A DNA stretch of 64,000 nucleotides, taken from the NCBI GenBank assembly GCA_937951485.1, contig CALEDJ010000018.1, positions 40,902 to 104,901 of the forward strand, read 5' to 3'. This DNA is from an uncultured bacterium (GTDB taxonomy: Bacteria; Hydrogenedentota; Hydrogenedentia; Hydrogenedentales; CAILVY01). The notes under the pieces are model-generated. The model was not told where the DNA came from. It saw only the letters and a program-made list of their open reading frames with translations, and ran no database searches. Below are positions 8,558 to 17,350 of the stretch, piece by piece (position 1 is the first letter of the stretch; the number at the start of each line of letters is the position of its first letter). The position numbers were made by a program, and so were the translations under genes.

Positions 8558-9123
8558 GGGGATGCGTTCTCCTCAATGGCCGCCATCATCTTGCGAAGTT
8601 CCTCCCGGCCCTTAATCCTGTGCGGCCGTAATCGCATCCGGCCCCGCGACAAGAGCCGAAGCCCCAGGATGACCTGGCTCAGAAATCGCAGTGGATTGGT
8701 GCGCAGGTAGTAATTCCGAATCAATTCCGGCTCGTGATTGCGCCCATAGCGGTCCACGGACGCCACAAACGCCTGCGCCATCACTGCATTCGTGGTCCCC
8801 TTCGGATACAACCCGTATTTCACCCCCAGACGCTTGAGTTCATACATTACGTCGGTAAACGGGATACCCGCCGGGCAGCGCACTGTGCAGGAGTAACAGG
8901 ACGAACACAGCCACACCGTGTTGGACTTCAGCACCCGCTCCAGCATCCGCGCGCGCAACGCCGCGATTACCTCCCGAGGACTGTATTCCATTGCCGTCGC
9001 CGTCGGACACGACGCTGAACAGGTCCCGCATTGCAGACACTCATTGATCTTCGATCCATTCGGAATTGCGCAAATCTTCCGCAGGAACACGTCGCAAAGA
9101 TCTTTAGACGCCGCCGCTTCCAT
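8554..9123 (-). CDS. hdrC: Heterodisulfide reductase subunit C-like
   Basis: This is the first gene of the hydrogenase operon. The 189-residue product has two [4Fe-4S] motifs, CLQCGTCSASCP and CSSCYSCTVRCP, which carry electrons between HdrA and HdrB. The ATG at 9123 is preferred over an upstream in-frame start because a GGAGG box lies eight bases before it, and the sequence from MEAAASKD matches the family start. A C-terminal basic tail (residues 165-189) follows the second cluster. No convincing promoter was found in the upstream 870-bp gap. Confidence 0.9.
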   Translation of the reverse strand: MEAAASKDLCDVFLRKICAIPNGSKINECLQCGTCSASCPTATAMEYSPREVIAALRARMLERVLKSNTVWLCSSCYSCTVRCPAGIPFTDVMYELKRLGVKYGLYPKGTTNAVMAQAFVASVDRYGRNHEPELIRNYYLRTNPLRFLSQVILGLRLLSRGRMRLRPHRIKGREELRKMMAAIEENASP

Positions 9124-9991
9124 GTCAGGCCTCCATTGCCGCACGCGCATTCTGCGCCATTGCAACCCAGGCGATTGACAGGTCTTGTCACAAGCCCTTC
9201 ATCACCAAGACGGCATTTTGTCGGCGCACCTGTGGAATGCTGGCGACTGCGACACCCCGAGACGGCAGGACGCCGCTTCGCTATCAGGAGGAAAGATGGT
9301 GGGAAGAACTCGGAACGGTCTTGTGTCCGTTCCTTTGCTTTCATGAGCGCGGTAACCGGCCCGCACCCCCCCGGTCACGAAAACCGTATTGTCCCCGTGT
9401 ACGGCACTTCGCGGCACGACACTTCTCCTTTGCACCCGCAGGTACTGCTGATACTGCCGAAGAAACTGCTCGCGCCATAGTTCCGGTGTAAACCACCCGC
9501 CGTAACTTCTGGCCAATAATGAAATAATCTTATCATAGTCCAAAGCAAAACGCAAGGGTCCGCTTCCGGGTATTCGCCTTCGCACCAGGTGCGCTCCGTA
9601 TCCGATGGTCACTTGAACTTCTGAACCTGAAACGGGCGCAAAGCGCATCGCCGTCCGGACCGTGATGCATTGAATGCCCGGTCCACATGCCATGCAAGCC
9701 CCTTGGGCATTGTTTTTGGGCTTCGATGCACCGTTCCGGTGAAATGACCGCTTCAAGGGCGCTTCCGAGGAGGATTCAAGTCATGCGGCAAGCCCGGCGG
9801 CACGCCGCATTTGCGGCCTAATCTGACAGCAAGACCACCGGTTTGCGCGCGGTCAAGGCGATACAAATGCATATCCCGGCAGTCTGACACGCTTTCCAAG
9901 GAATGTGAATTCCACGTCAGGAAGCCCTATTCTGATAGGAAGGCCGTATCGTAATCCGTGCGCACAAACGGAAAGAGAGGAACCAGGCGTA
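9124..9991. other. Divergent intergenic region between hdrC and the sulfatase gene
   Basis: No secure gene is visible in these 868 bases. A minus-strand open frame at 9202-9756 (184 codons) has no recognised domain, an odd cysteine-poor composition and no convincing ribosome site. It has some protein-like stretches in its middle, so a decayed gene is possible. A perfect 5-bp hairpin (cttgt/acaag around 9184-9194) lies upstream of hdrC and could be regulatory, but it is too short to assign. Promoters for both flanking operons presumably lie here; I could not place them. Confidence 0.4.
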
Positions 9992-11533
9992 ATGACACCT
10001 GCCTTTGGATGCCATCCGAATCTAACCCGCAGAACCTTTCTCCAAGCGCTGACGGCGTCGGGACTGCCGGCCATGTTAGCGCCATTCCGCCGCGCGACCG
10101 CGCAGCGAGCGCCGCTTCCAAATATTGTCATCATGTATGCGGACGACATGGGCTACGGCGACCTGGCCGCGCAAAATCCGGATTCGAAGATTCCTACGCC
10201 CCATCTGGACAGGCTTGCGCAGGAAGGCATTCGGTTCACGGATGCGCACAGTTCTTCGGGAATCTGCACGCCGAGCCGCTTTGCTTTATTAACCGGCATA
10301 TATCATTGGCGGAAGTTTCACGGTATTGTGAACAGTTTTGAAGGACCGGTGTTCGGGGATGAAATGACGCTTCCGACCATGCTGCGGCAACGGGGCTATG
10401 GCACCGCATGCATTGGCAAGTGGCATCTGGGCTGGGATTGGGATGCGATCCGGATTGGTGACCGGTCTCCGGCGCAAGAAATACCGCGTCCCGATGATTT
10501 TGACTGGCTGCGGCCTGTGCCGGGCGGACCACTCTCCCGTGGCTTTGACTATTATTTCGGCGATGATGTGCCGAATTTTCCGCCGTATGCGTGGATCGAA
10601 AATGACCGCTTGGTGACGGTTCCCACTGAAATGTACACGCCCGACCCCGTGCCGGAGGAAGGGCATCATGAAGGGCGGCCTGGCCCGATGACGCCCGGCT
10701 GGAAACTTGACGCGGTGATGCCACACCTCACGGAACGCGCGGTTTCCTGGATCGCCGCACAAAAAGGTTCTGCGCGACCTTTCTTTCTTTACTTCCCTTG
10801 GACTTCGCCCCATACTCCCATTGTTCCCGCGCCTGAGTTCAAAGGGCGCACCGGGGCCGGCCCGTATGGCGATTTCGTACACCAGGGCGACTGGTCGGCG
10901 GGACAGGTCCTGCAAGCGCTTGATGCGCATGGTTTCCGTGAAAACACCCTCGTCATTTTCAGCAGCGATAACGGTCCGGAACATTACGCCTATGAACGCG
11001 TCCGCACGCACGGTCACCGGAGCATGGGGCCGTTGCGGGGACTCAAACGGGATATCTACGAAGGCGGACATCGTGTGCCGTTGCTGATGCGTTGGCCAGG
11101 AGTCATTTCGCCGGGCAGCGTGAGCGACGCGCTCATAAGCCAGGTGGATCTGATGGCCACCATTGCCGCGTTGACGGGCTGTGCGCTTCCAAGCGGCGCT
11201 GCCTTGGACAGTTACGACATGTCGCCATTATTGCGCGGCGAGCCACCCGATTCGCCCATCCGAACGGTTCATGTGCATAACACTTTTGAGAATCATTACG
11301 CTTTGCGGCAAGGGGACTGGGTGTATTTGGATGTGAAAAGCGGCGCCCATTCGAAGGTGCCCGAATGGTATGACGAAGAACACGGCTATGTTGCCAATCC
11401 GCACGAAAAGGCGCTCTACAATCTCCGCGATGACATCAGTCAGCGCGTGAATCTTATAGGTCAATATCCGGAACGCGCAGCGGCAATGAAAGAAGCGCTT
11501 GAACAAGTGATGAAACAAGGACACAGGGTATAA
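9992..11533 (+). CDS. Tat-exported sulfatase (family S1-like)
   Basis: The chosen ATG at 9992 gives 513 residues; an upstream in-frame ATG at 9905 would place 29 unlikely residues before the signal. The N-terminus has a twin-arginine signal ([14 protein letters not shown]), so export of a folded enzyme is expected. The sulfatase core begins [17 protein letters not shown] with metal-binding aspartates. The formylglycine motif is [11 protein letters not shown] near residue 95, the cysteine-type signature. GKWHLG and SSDNGPE supply further active-site residues. The substrate is not predictable. The Cys-type motif can be matured by the anaerobic radical SAM maturase encoded at 43892-45211. The gene stands alone and is followed by a transposase remnant. 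Confidence 0.93.
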   Translation: MTPAFGCHPNLTRRTFLQALTASGLPAMLAPFRRATAQRAPLPNIVIMYADDMGYGDLAAQNPDSKIPTPHLDRLAQEGIRFTDAHSSSGICTPSRFALLTGIYHWRKFHGIVNSFEGPVFGDEMTLPTMLRQRGYGTACIGKWHLGWDWDAIRIGDRSPAQEIPRPDDFDWLRPVPGGPLSRGFDYYFGDDVPNFPPYAWIENDRLVTVPTEMYTPDPVPEEGHHEGRPGPMTPGWKLDAVMPHLTERAVSWIAAQKGSARPFFLYFPWTSPHTPIVPAPEFKGRTGAGPYGDFVHQGDWSAGQVLQALDAHGFRENTLVIFSSDNGPEHYAYERVRTHGHRSMGPLRGLKRDIYEGGHRVPLLMRWPGVISPGSVSDALISQVDLMATIAALTGCALPSGAALDSYDMSPLLRGEPPDSPIRTVHVHNTFENHYALRQGDWVYLDVKSGAHSKVPEWYDEEHGYVANPHEKALYNLRDDISQRVNLIGQYPERAAAMKEALEQVMKQGHRV

Positions 11534-11549
11534 TATCTTTCGCAGGGAT

Positions 11550-12080
11550 CATGCGCGCCAACATCTGCGATGTCCGCTTGTCGAGGTTCTTTTCATGCTC
11601 TTGCGTCTTCATCAGGCATTCCGTGCGGATCGGAAGGCGCGCAACGTCCGTTCGTAAAGCCGTGTGTTGTTGCCGCTTGTGGCGCAACTCGCGCACCCCC
11701 TCGTGCTCAACAATGTGTGCGACAGCGCCGCGGGAGCGTCGAAGCCATACTCCAAACAGATCAAGCAGACCCTCCAACTCGCCAATTTCCTCGGCCACAA
11801 CGAAAACGCGATCCAATGACAAATCCGGACGGCGCTTCCGGTCCATATCCTGCTGCGTTATCTTGCCTGGTGCAGGCAATGGCCCCATTGTGTCACCCGC
11901 CAGCGTGTCTTGCTCTGGGACGGACGCGATATTCTATCTGTACCCAAAAACGGTTGGACAGCAGGCGGCATGCCGCAACTGCTGTGGATGCCGACGCAGA
12001 CATATTCGCCGGGATTAACATGGGTCCGTCCATCTCACTTCGCAATGCTGTGGGACAGCATGTGGCCGCTTTCGGCATAG
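11550..12080 (+). pseudogene. Remnant of an IS4-like DDE transposase
   Basis: One reading frame carries transposase-like sequence broken by stops. After a TAA at 11655 it reads LVLNNVCDSAAGASKPYSKQ, then KQTLQLANFLGHNENAIQ, a TGA at 11817 where the family would be expected to have Trp, and then QIRTALPVHILLRYLAWC up to a TAG at 12078. This resembles the C-terminal part of IS4-type transposases (KQIKQ..L...LG.SENAV..Q followed by a hydrophobic helix). No terminal inverted repeats or catalytic DDE residues could be placed, so only a 3' fragment remains. The match is from memory of the family and needs a profile search. Confidence 0.5.
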
Positions 12081-12196
12081 CCCCCATGAAAATTCGAAAT
12101 AACGCTGCACACTTGCTATTCTAAAGACGCTGTTCATGCACTGAAAACATAGAACCTGCAAAGAAAGATCAATCCCTGCTGGATGACTGCGATTTA

Positions 12197-13567
12197 ATGT
12201 CCTTGCACGACCATCCGATCTTATCGCCGACGGAGGGGCCTTGCGTCCGGAAAATCCGCACCACGGCAGGCGACTTGGAACAGGAAGCCAAGTCGCGTCG
12301 CTATAATTTTCTCGAAGCCGTGGGCATGATGACGTTCATCCTGGTGCTGCTCTGGCCGGTGGCGTATCTGTTCGGCGTGTATGGCGGCATCCAGGCGGTG
12401 AACACCGGGGTAAATCTGTTGATGGTCGCGGGGGCGTGCTGCCTGCTGTTTGTGTCGCCGTTCGTACACCGGGACACGGCGGAATCCTGGGGACTGGGGA
12501 ATCCGCGTGCGTTGTGGCGCATGCTGCGCGACGCATCGCCGACGCGGCGCGCGGCGCTGGCAGCGATTCTCGCCGCGCTGTTTGTGGCGTTGAATTACGC
12601 GAACTACAGCCAGTGGCATGAGGTGGAGGGGTTTTTCAAATTCGATAGGGTGGCGGCCTTTTTCGGCATGCCCGACGCCAATATCCGCGCTTACAACACC
12701 CATTTTCCCGGGCGCATCGTCGTGCTGGCCTTCGGATCGGTATTGTCCGGGCTGATCGTGACATGTTGCATTCGCTATGACAATTTCACGTCCGCGTTCA
12801 AAACCGCGATGTGCTTTTCGCTGCCGTTGCTCGCGCTGATTTTTATCGGTGCATTCCTGCAACGAGGGCCGGCGGCGTTCGCGCATTTCAGTTTCCGGAT
12901 GTGGGCCATCGGCGTGCTCGGTTACATCTGCTGGGGATTTGTGCAGCAGTTGCTTTTCAGTTCCTATTTCGGCACACGCTTCCGCAAGGCGTTTGCGCCT
13001 TCCACTGACCCGGCCAACCGCGTGCCTGCCGGATACCGGCTGCCGTTTGTGTCGCGTTTTGCGGCGGGGGCCGCGTTGGGCGCTGTCGCCCTGAGTTATA
13101 TGGGCATCCGTTATGCCCATGGTCCCGGCCATGCGACGCCGGCCGTGCTGCTCGGCGTTGGCATCGCGGCGGCGTTCACCGGCGCATTCTATGGCTGGGC
13201 CTATTGCCTGGACAAGAAGCGGTTGCTCGTCGCCACGGCCTGCGCCAGTTGCTTCGGGCTGATTCACATCGCCTCCTATGGGCTGGTCGCGGTAACCTGG
13301 TTGCTCGGCATTTTTCTGGTGTACGTTTTCATGGAAGACAAGAACCGGAACCTTATCGCGCTGGGCTTCATCCACGGCCTTTTGGGCAGCACCTTCGGCC
13401 AGTTGTTTTCCAAGGGCGCCGCGGGCGCGCTGGAAGTGGACTACCGCGTCGGCCCCTGGAACATCCGCGAACCGTCGCTTGCCTCGCTCGTGTTTCCCAT
13501 GGTCTGCATCGCGGCCTATGTGGCGTTTATGGTCTGGGGGATGCGCACTATCCGCGAGGAGGGGTGA
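12197..13567 (+). CDS. Polytopic CPBP-like membrane protein with degenerate catalytic motif
   Basis: The 456-residue protein has about ten hydrophobic segments, starting near residue 40. The second half resembles CPBP (CAAX-protease/bacteriocin-processing) membrane proteins: a motif-1 region at GFVQQLLFSSYFGTRF, and later GLIHIASYG and GFIHGLLGS, which fit the motif 2/3 histidines. The glutamate pair expected in motif 1 (EExxxR) is replaced by QQ, so normal protease activity is doubtful. It might instead act as a scaffold or have drifted in function. The upstream ribosome site is weak and there is no operon partner. The start is the first ATG after the transposase remnant. Confidence 0.6.
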   Translation: MSLHDHPILSPTEGPCVRKIRTTAGDLEQEAKSRRYNFLEAVGMMTFILVLLWPVAYLFGVYGGIQAVNTGVNLLMVAGACCLLFVSPFVHRDTAESWGLGNPRALWRMLRDASPTRRAALAAILAALFVALNYANYSQWHEVEGFFKFDRVAAFFGMPDANIRAYNTHFPGRIVVLAFGSVLSGLIVTCCIRYDNFTSAFKTAMCFSLPLLALIFIGAFLQRGPAAFAHFSFRMWAIGVLGYICWGFVQQLLFSSYFGTRFRKAFAPSTDPANRVPAGYRLPFVSRFAAGAALGAVALSYMGIRYAHGPGHATPAVLLGVGIAAAFTGAFYGWAYCLDKKRLLVATACASCFGLIHIASYGLVAVTWLLGIFLVYVFMEDKNRNLIALGFIHGLLGSTFGQLFSKGAAGALEVDYRVGPWNIREPSLASLVFPMVCIAAYVAFMVWGMRTIREEG

Positions 13568-13825
13568 GCGACGAAGCCGAAGCCCCTTCCGGGGAGCGCA
13601 GGCGTCCCGCCTGCAAGGTTCTGGCAATCCTGTGGTGGGTCGGACATGCCGGACCAGTCGGACGAGTCGGACGGTTTTGCGGGAGGAAGTTCTGGAGTGC
13701 AGGCTTCAGCCTGTGGAGGATACAGGCGGGGACGCCTGCGCTCCCGGAATGCCTGTTTGACTTCACGAATCCGCGACGCCAAGAATACGCCACACGCCAA
13801 ATACGCGCCGGAAGGAGGCACAGGC
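13568..13825. repeat. Palindromic dispersed-repeat cluster upstream of the GH38 gene
   Basis: This 258-bp gap holds two kinds of short palindromes. One is gcaggcgtcccgcctgc at 13598-13614. The other is tggagtgcaggcttcagcct, starting near 13693 and followed by a second hairpin built on caggcggggacgcctg. Related copies occur at 36330-36425 and 58020-58080. No coding sequence is convincing. The GH38 ribosome site (GGAGG, 13814-13818) lies just after. Confidence 0.65.
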
Positions 13826-16636
13826 ATGCCCGCGAAGCCGTTTGTAATCCATGTCATCTCGAACACGCACTGGGATCGGGAGTGGCTCTACAATTTCCAG
13901 GAAACCCGGATGCTCCTGGTGGCGTTTTTCGACGGTCTCCTGGAGATCCTCGACCGGCGCCCGGAATACCGCGCTTATGTGCTCGATTCCCAGACCGTGC
14001 CCGTCGAAGATTATCTGGAAGTCCGTCCGGAACAGCGCGACCGCATTGTCCGCCATGTGCGCGATGGCCGCCTTCTGATCGGCCCGTGGTACACTTGCCC
14101 GGAGGGCTTCGAGGTCAACGGCGAGTCGCTGGTGCGCAACCTCCTTTACGGCCATCGCGTGGCGCGGGCCTTCGGCGGGGTGATGAAGGTCGGGCACACA
14201 CCCTTCTCCTACGGCCAGAATTCTCAGATGCCGCAGATTTACGCGGGCTTCGGCATTGACACCATCCTCTTTTACCACGGCGTGAGCCATGATGAGGTGA
14301 AAAACGAATGGATTCTTGAGGGGGCGGACGGCACGCGGCTGCTTGCCAGCCAGATGAGCAGCGGTGCGCGGTACAACTTTTATCATGGCGTGTATCGGCC
14401 GGTACGCTGGGGAAAGGAGGCCGCGGAGCGCGAGTACGGCTGGAACGAATGCGGCATGCAGTTCCACCCCGGCGGGCCGGACTTCGCCATGGACCATCAT
14501 CTGATTCTCGATCCGCAGCCGGGTCTCGACCTGGCGAAACTCACGGACCGTGTGCGCGCACTGCGCGAAAATGAAATCCGCGTTGCCACGACGCGCCATC
14601 TCGCCTTCATGATGGGGCATGACAGCAGCATCGCCGACGAAGCGGAGATCGCCATGATCGAAGCGGCGCGCGCCGCGTTGCCCGACGACGAGGTCCGCCA
14701 TGCCTCGTACCCGGAGATGATGGCCGCCATCAAGGCGGAGGTGGATTGGGACAAACTATCCGTGCTGCGCGGGGAGCGCCGCACGCCGAAACCCATGCCG
14801 ATCGCGCTGCACCTGTACAGCGATGTGCTGTCCAGCCGCGCGCGGATGAAACGGCGCAACGCGATCGCGGAGATGTGGCTGCAACGCCGCGCGGAGCCGT
14901 TCGCCGCCGCCGCCGCGATGCTGGGCTGCGAGTATCCCGCCGGGCTGCTCGACATCGCGTGGAAGACGCTGCTCAAATGCCACGCGCACGACAGCATCTC
15001 CGGCAGCGGCGTGGATGACATCGAGGAAGACATGATGGACCGCCTGCGCCAGGTCATCAACCTGTCCAAGGGCATCCTGAAGCAGGCGCTCGGCCGCATC
15101 CAACTGCGCATTGACAATGGCGCGCACGGGCGCGACGCCGTCCTGATCACGGTCTTCAATCCCACGCCGCAGCGGCGCACGGCAGTGGTGACCACGGTGG
15201 TGGACCTGCCGGATGCAGGGCCGCGCGGCGAGTTCCGGCTGGTGGATGTCGAAACGGGCGAAGCGACCGTTGTGCAGGACGCGGGCCGTCGTCCGTATTG
15301 GGCCGTGGTGAAACACTTGGGCGATGCCGCCGCAATGGTCAAAAGCCGCCGTTTTTGCATCCACTTCGAGGCGCGCAATGTCCCGGGCCTGGGGTATGCC
15401 GTGTACAAGGTGGACCGGAGCGGCATGTTCGACCGCGGCAGCCTGGTGATGGCGGCGAACACGCTGGAAAACGCGCATCTGCGGGCAAAGGTCGAAAACG
15501 ACGGGACGATTACGCTGCTGCACAAGGCGACCGGCGTCACGTACCGCGATCTGGGTTATGTATTGGACAACGGCGAGGCGGGCCATGCCTGGATGCACCA
15601 CAACCCCGCGCATGACGCCGTGATTGACAGCCGGGGATTTCCCGCGAGCATCGAAATGGAAGAGGACGGCCCGCTGCTTGCGCGCCTGCGCGTGCACCAC
15701 GTGATGCGAGTGCCGGCGCGGCTGGAGGAAAACGGCGGCGATGCCTGGCAGCGGCTCGACGGCGTCGGCAACAATGCGCGTCGTTCCGAGGAGACGCGCC
15801 CGATGCCGGTCTCGGTGTACGTCACACTGCGGCGGGACGCGCCCGGCCTGGAACTGCGGGTCTGCTTCCACAACAGCGCCGAGGACCACCGGATCAGGAT
15901 GGTCTTTCCCACGCGGCGCGCAGGAACGCTGTGCCACGCGGAAAGCGCCTTCGACGTGGTGGCGCGGGAGACCGTGTTCGGCCCGGAGAGTCCCTGGCAC
16001 GGCGCGCGCGGCGTGACGTTTCCCATGCAGCGCTTTGTGGACGTAAGCGACGGCGCCGCCGGGCTGGCGATCATCAACGACGGCCTGCGCGAATATGAGG
16101 TGACGCAGGATCAGGACCGCGCAATCGCCGTCACGCTGATGCGCGCCTATCAGGTGAGCCTCACAACCGTCAGCCACCGCTGGGAGGAGCGCCCGGAGAT
16201 GAAACTCGCCCAGTGCCCCGGCGCCCACGAATTCCGCCTGCTGGTCTATCCGCATGCCGGCGACTATGCGACGGGCGGCGTCCTCGCGGCGGCGGAACGC
16301 TTCGCCGCACCGATGGAACCCGCCCAGGCGGGCGCGCATGGCGGCGACCTGCCGCCCCGGCACGGCTTCCTCCACATTGAACCCGACGCGATCGCCCTCA
16401 GCGCCTTCAAACGCGCAGAGAATGGCGACGGCTACATCGTGCGCCTGTGGAATCCGACCGAAGAAACCGTGGAGGGAACCCTGCGATTCGGGCGACCGCT
16501 CCAATCCGCCGAATGCGTCTCGCTTGAAGAAATTTCCCTCGAACCGGCGTCCACCCGTGGCAATGTCGTTGCGCTGCGGATCGGTCCCAAAAAGATTATG
16601 ACGGTGCGTGTGCGATTCGAGCAGCCACAGGGCTGA
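13826..16636 (+). CDS. GH38-family (alpha-mannosidase-like) protein lacking the usual nucleophile Asp
   Basis: The ATG at 13826 has a GAAGGAGG box eight bases upstream and gives 936 residues. The N-terminus VISNTHWDREW supplies the zinc ligands H15 and D17, and the KCHAHDSISG segment near residue 390 supplies the second zinc-binding His. C-terminal all-beta domains continue to the end, as in bacterial GH38 enzymes. In GH38 enzymes the nucleophile Asp sits in a PDSFG-like motif; here the aligned segment is VGHTPFSYGQ, so residue 127 is Phe. The rest of the fold looks intact. Either it uses another residue or it is not a retaining alpha-mannosidase. No signal peptide is visible, so a cytoplasmic location is likely. 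Confidence 0.85.
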   Translation: MPAKPFVIHVISNTHWDREWLYNFQETRMLLVAFFDGLLEILDRRPEYRAYVLDSQTVPVEDYLEVRPEQRDRIVRHVRDGRLLIGPWYTCPEGFEVNGESLVRNLLYGHRVARAFGGVMKVGHTPFSYGQNSQMPQIYAGFGIDTILFYHGVSHDEVKNEWILEGADGTRLLASQMSSGARYNFYHGVYRPVRWGKEAAEREYGWNECGMQFHPGGPDFAMDHHLILDPQPGLDLAKLTDRVRALRENEIRVATTRHLAFMMGHDSSIADEAEIAMIEAARAALPDDEVRHASYPEMMAAIKAEVDWDKLSVLRGERRTPKPMPIALHLYSDVLSSRARMKRRNAIAEMWLQRRAEPFAAAAAMLGCEYPAGLLDIAWKTLLKCHAHDSISGSGVDDIEEDMMDRLRQVINLSKGILKQALGRIQLRIDNGAHGRDAVLITVFNPTPQRRTAVVTTVVDLPDAGPRGEFRLVDVETGEATVVQDAGRRPYWAVVKHLGDAAAMVKSRRFCIHFEARNVPGLGYAVYKVDRSGMFDRGSLVMAANTLENAHLRAKVENDGTITLLHKATGVTYRDLGYVLDNGEAGHAWMHHNPAHDAVIDSRGFPASIEMEEDGPLLARLRVHHVMRVPARLEENGGDAWQRLDGVGNNARRSEETRPMPVSVYVTLRRDAPGLELRVCFHNSAEDHRIRMVFPTRRAGTLCHAESAFDVVARETVFGPESPWHGARGVTFPMQRFVDVSDGAAGLAIINDGLREYEVTQDQDRAIAVTLMRAYQVSLTTVSHRWEERPEMKLAQCPGAHEFRLLVYPHAGDYATGGVLAAAERFAAPMEPAQAGAHGGDLPPRHGFLHIEPDAIALSAFKRAENGDGYIVRLWNPTEETVEGTLRFGRPLQSAECVSLEEISLEPASTRGNVVALRIGPKKIMTVRVRFEQPQG

Positions 16637-16909
16637 CTATAGGGGGCGCGGAACGCGCCGTGATTGAGGGGGGGCGGGGCCGGTGGTCGAAATGGACGAT
16701 AGGGACGGCTGATGTGGACGCGGCATCCAGCCGCGACTGAGTCGGAGACCTTCGGTCGGGAGGGCGGCGGGGTCGAGAGATCGGCCACAACAACAGGTAT
16801 TATTGTAATATAAGTTATATTTTTATATGCACATATTGAATCAAAACCAAAAAAGCAACTTTCATGCCCAAAACAGCGCGATTTTTGGGGGTTCATGCAG
16901 ATTTTTTTC
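16637..16909. other. GC-rich hairpins followed by AT-rich tract
   Basis: Downstream of the GH38 stop is a perfect short hairpin (ggcgcg-gaa-cgcgcc, about 16645-16659) without a T-tract, and a second one (gcggc/gccgc near 16720). From about 16795 to 16909 the composition turns sharply AT-rich, unlike the rest of the window. This tract lies directly upstream of a consensus promoter and could act as an UP element. No gene is seen. Confidence 0.55.
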
Positions 16910-16938
16910 TTGGCAAATTGCGGCGTTCGTGTTATAAT
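16910..16938 (+). promoter_or_regulatory. Consensus sigma-70 promoter for the structured RNA candidate
   Basis: TTGGCA (16910-16915) and TATAAT (16933-16938) are separated by exactly 17 bases, with an AT-rich tract immediately upstream. The predicted start is near 16945. No good open reading frame follows, which points to a non-coding transcript. Confidence 0.7.
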
Positions 16939-16944
16939 TGGGGC

Positions 16945-17349
16945 GTGAGTTGAGGCAAGACCGCGGCGGTGGCCACGAAGAAAAACCACCGGGGTGGGGC
17001 CCGGCATGGATGGATGGCGCCGTCGGGCCGGTCGCTCAACCCGAGAGGCGAGGCTGTCGTTCGCGCGCGAACGTTGGTGTGTGGCCGCGCGTGAAAATGA
17101 CGACGGCTCGCACGGTATAGAGCGGGCGACGCCAACCGTCAGGCGCATGTCCCATGATGGGACGACAGTGGCCATGTGGAGCGCCCAGACAATGCAGCGT
17201 CGTGTCACGGCTGGGCGACCCGCTCAGAGACGCGCGGAAGTTGCGTAGCGAGAGGTTTGACGAGGCCGTGGACAGATTCTTCCGGGGCCGCGTGGGCGGC
17301 ACGGCGATGGCCCGCAAAATCTTCCCCACGCAACTTCCGCGATTTTTTT
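16945..17349 (+). ncRNA. Candidate structured non-coding RNA of unknown family
   Basis: The stretch runs from a strong promoter to a run of seven T (17343-17349). It holds many nested or consecutive helices: gttgag (16949-16954) pairs with ctcaac (17035-17040) and encloses a tetraloop hairpin (16986-16997) and an 8-bp helix (16998-17005 with 17022-17029). A 16-bp perfect palindrome lies at 17058-17073 and another hairpin at 17149-17163. Finally 17233-17246 pairs over 14 bp with 17328-17341, just before the T-run. I looked for hallmarks of RNase P, tmRNA, 6S and SRP RNA and found none convincing. High GC makes chance helices common, so the promoter, T-run and long terminal helix carry most of the weight. 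Confidence 0.45.
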
Positions 17350-17350
17350 G

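Noticed and set aside
9184-9194. Rex-type redox operator upstream of hdrC
   Set aside because: Only a short ttgtgacaag-like hairpin is present; the Rex consensus with its longer palindrome is not met.
9202-9756. 184-codon minus-strand gene in the hdrC/sulfatase gap
   Set aside because: No recognised domain, no ribosome site and mixed composition; kept only as a possible decayed gene.
13646-13825. N-terminal extension of the GH38 protein
   Set aside because: The frame is open upstream, but the translated stretch is repeat DNA and the ATG at 13826 has an excellent ribosome site.
17233-17341. Ordinary intrinsic terminator of the upstream plus-strand gene
   Set aside because: The 14-bp arms are separated by about 81 bases, too long for a standard terminator loop, although the T-run is in place; it fits better as the closing helix of a larger RNA.
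16945-17349. Identification of the structured RNA as RNase P RNA
   Set aside because: gaggcaagaccgcgg and acagattcttccgg loosely recall conserved RNase P segments, but the universally conserved bases are not kept and the terminal helix does not enclose the molecule.
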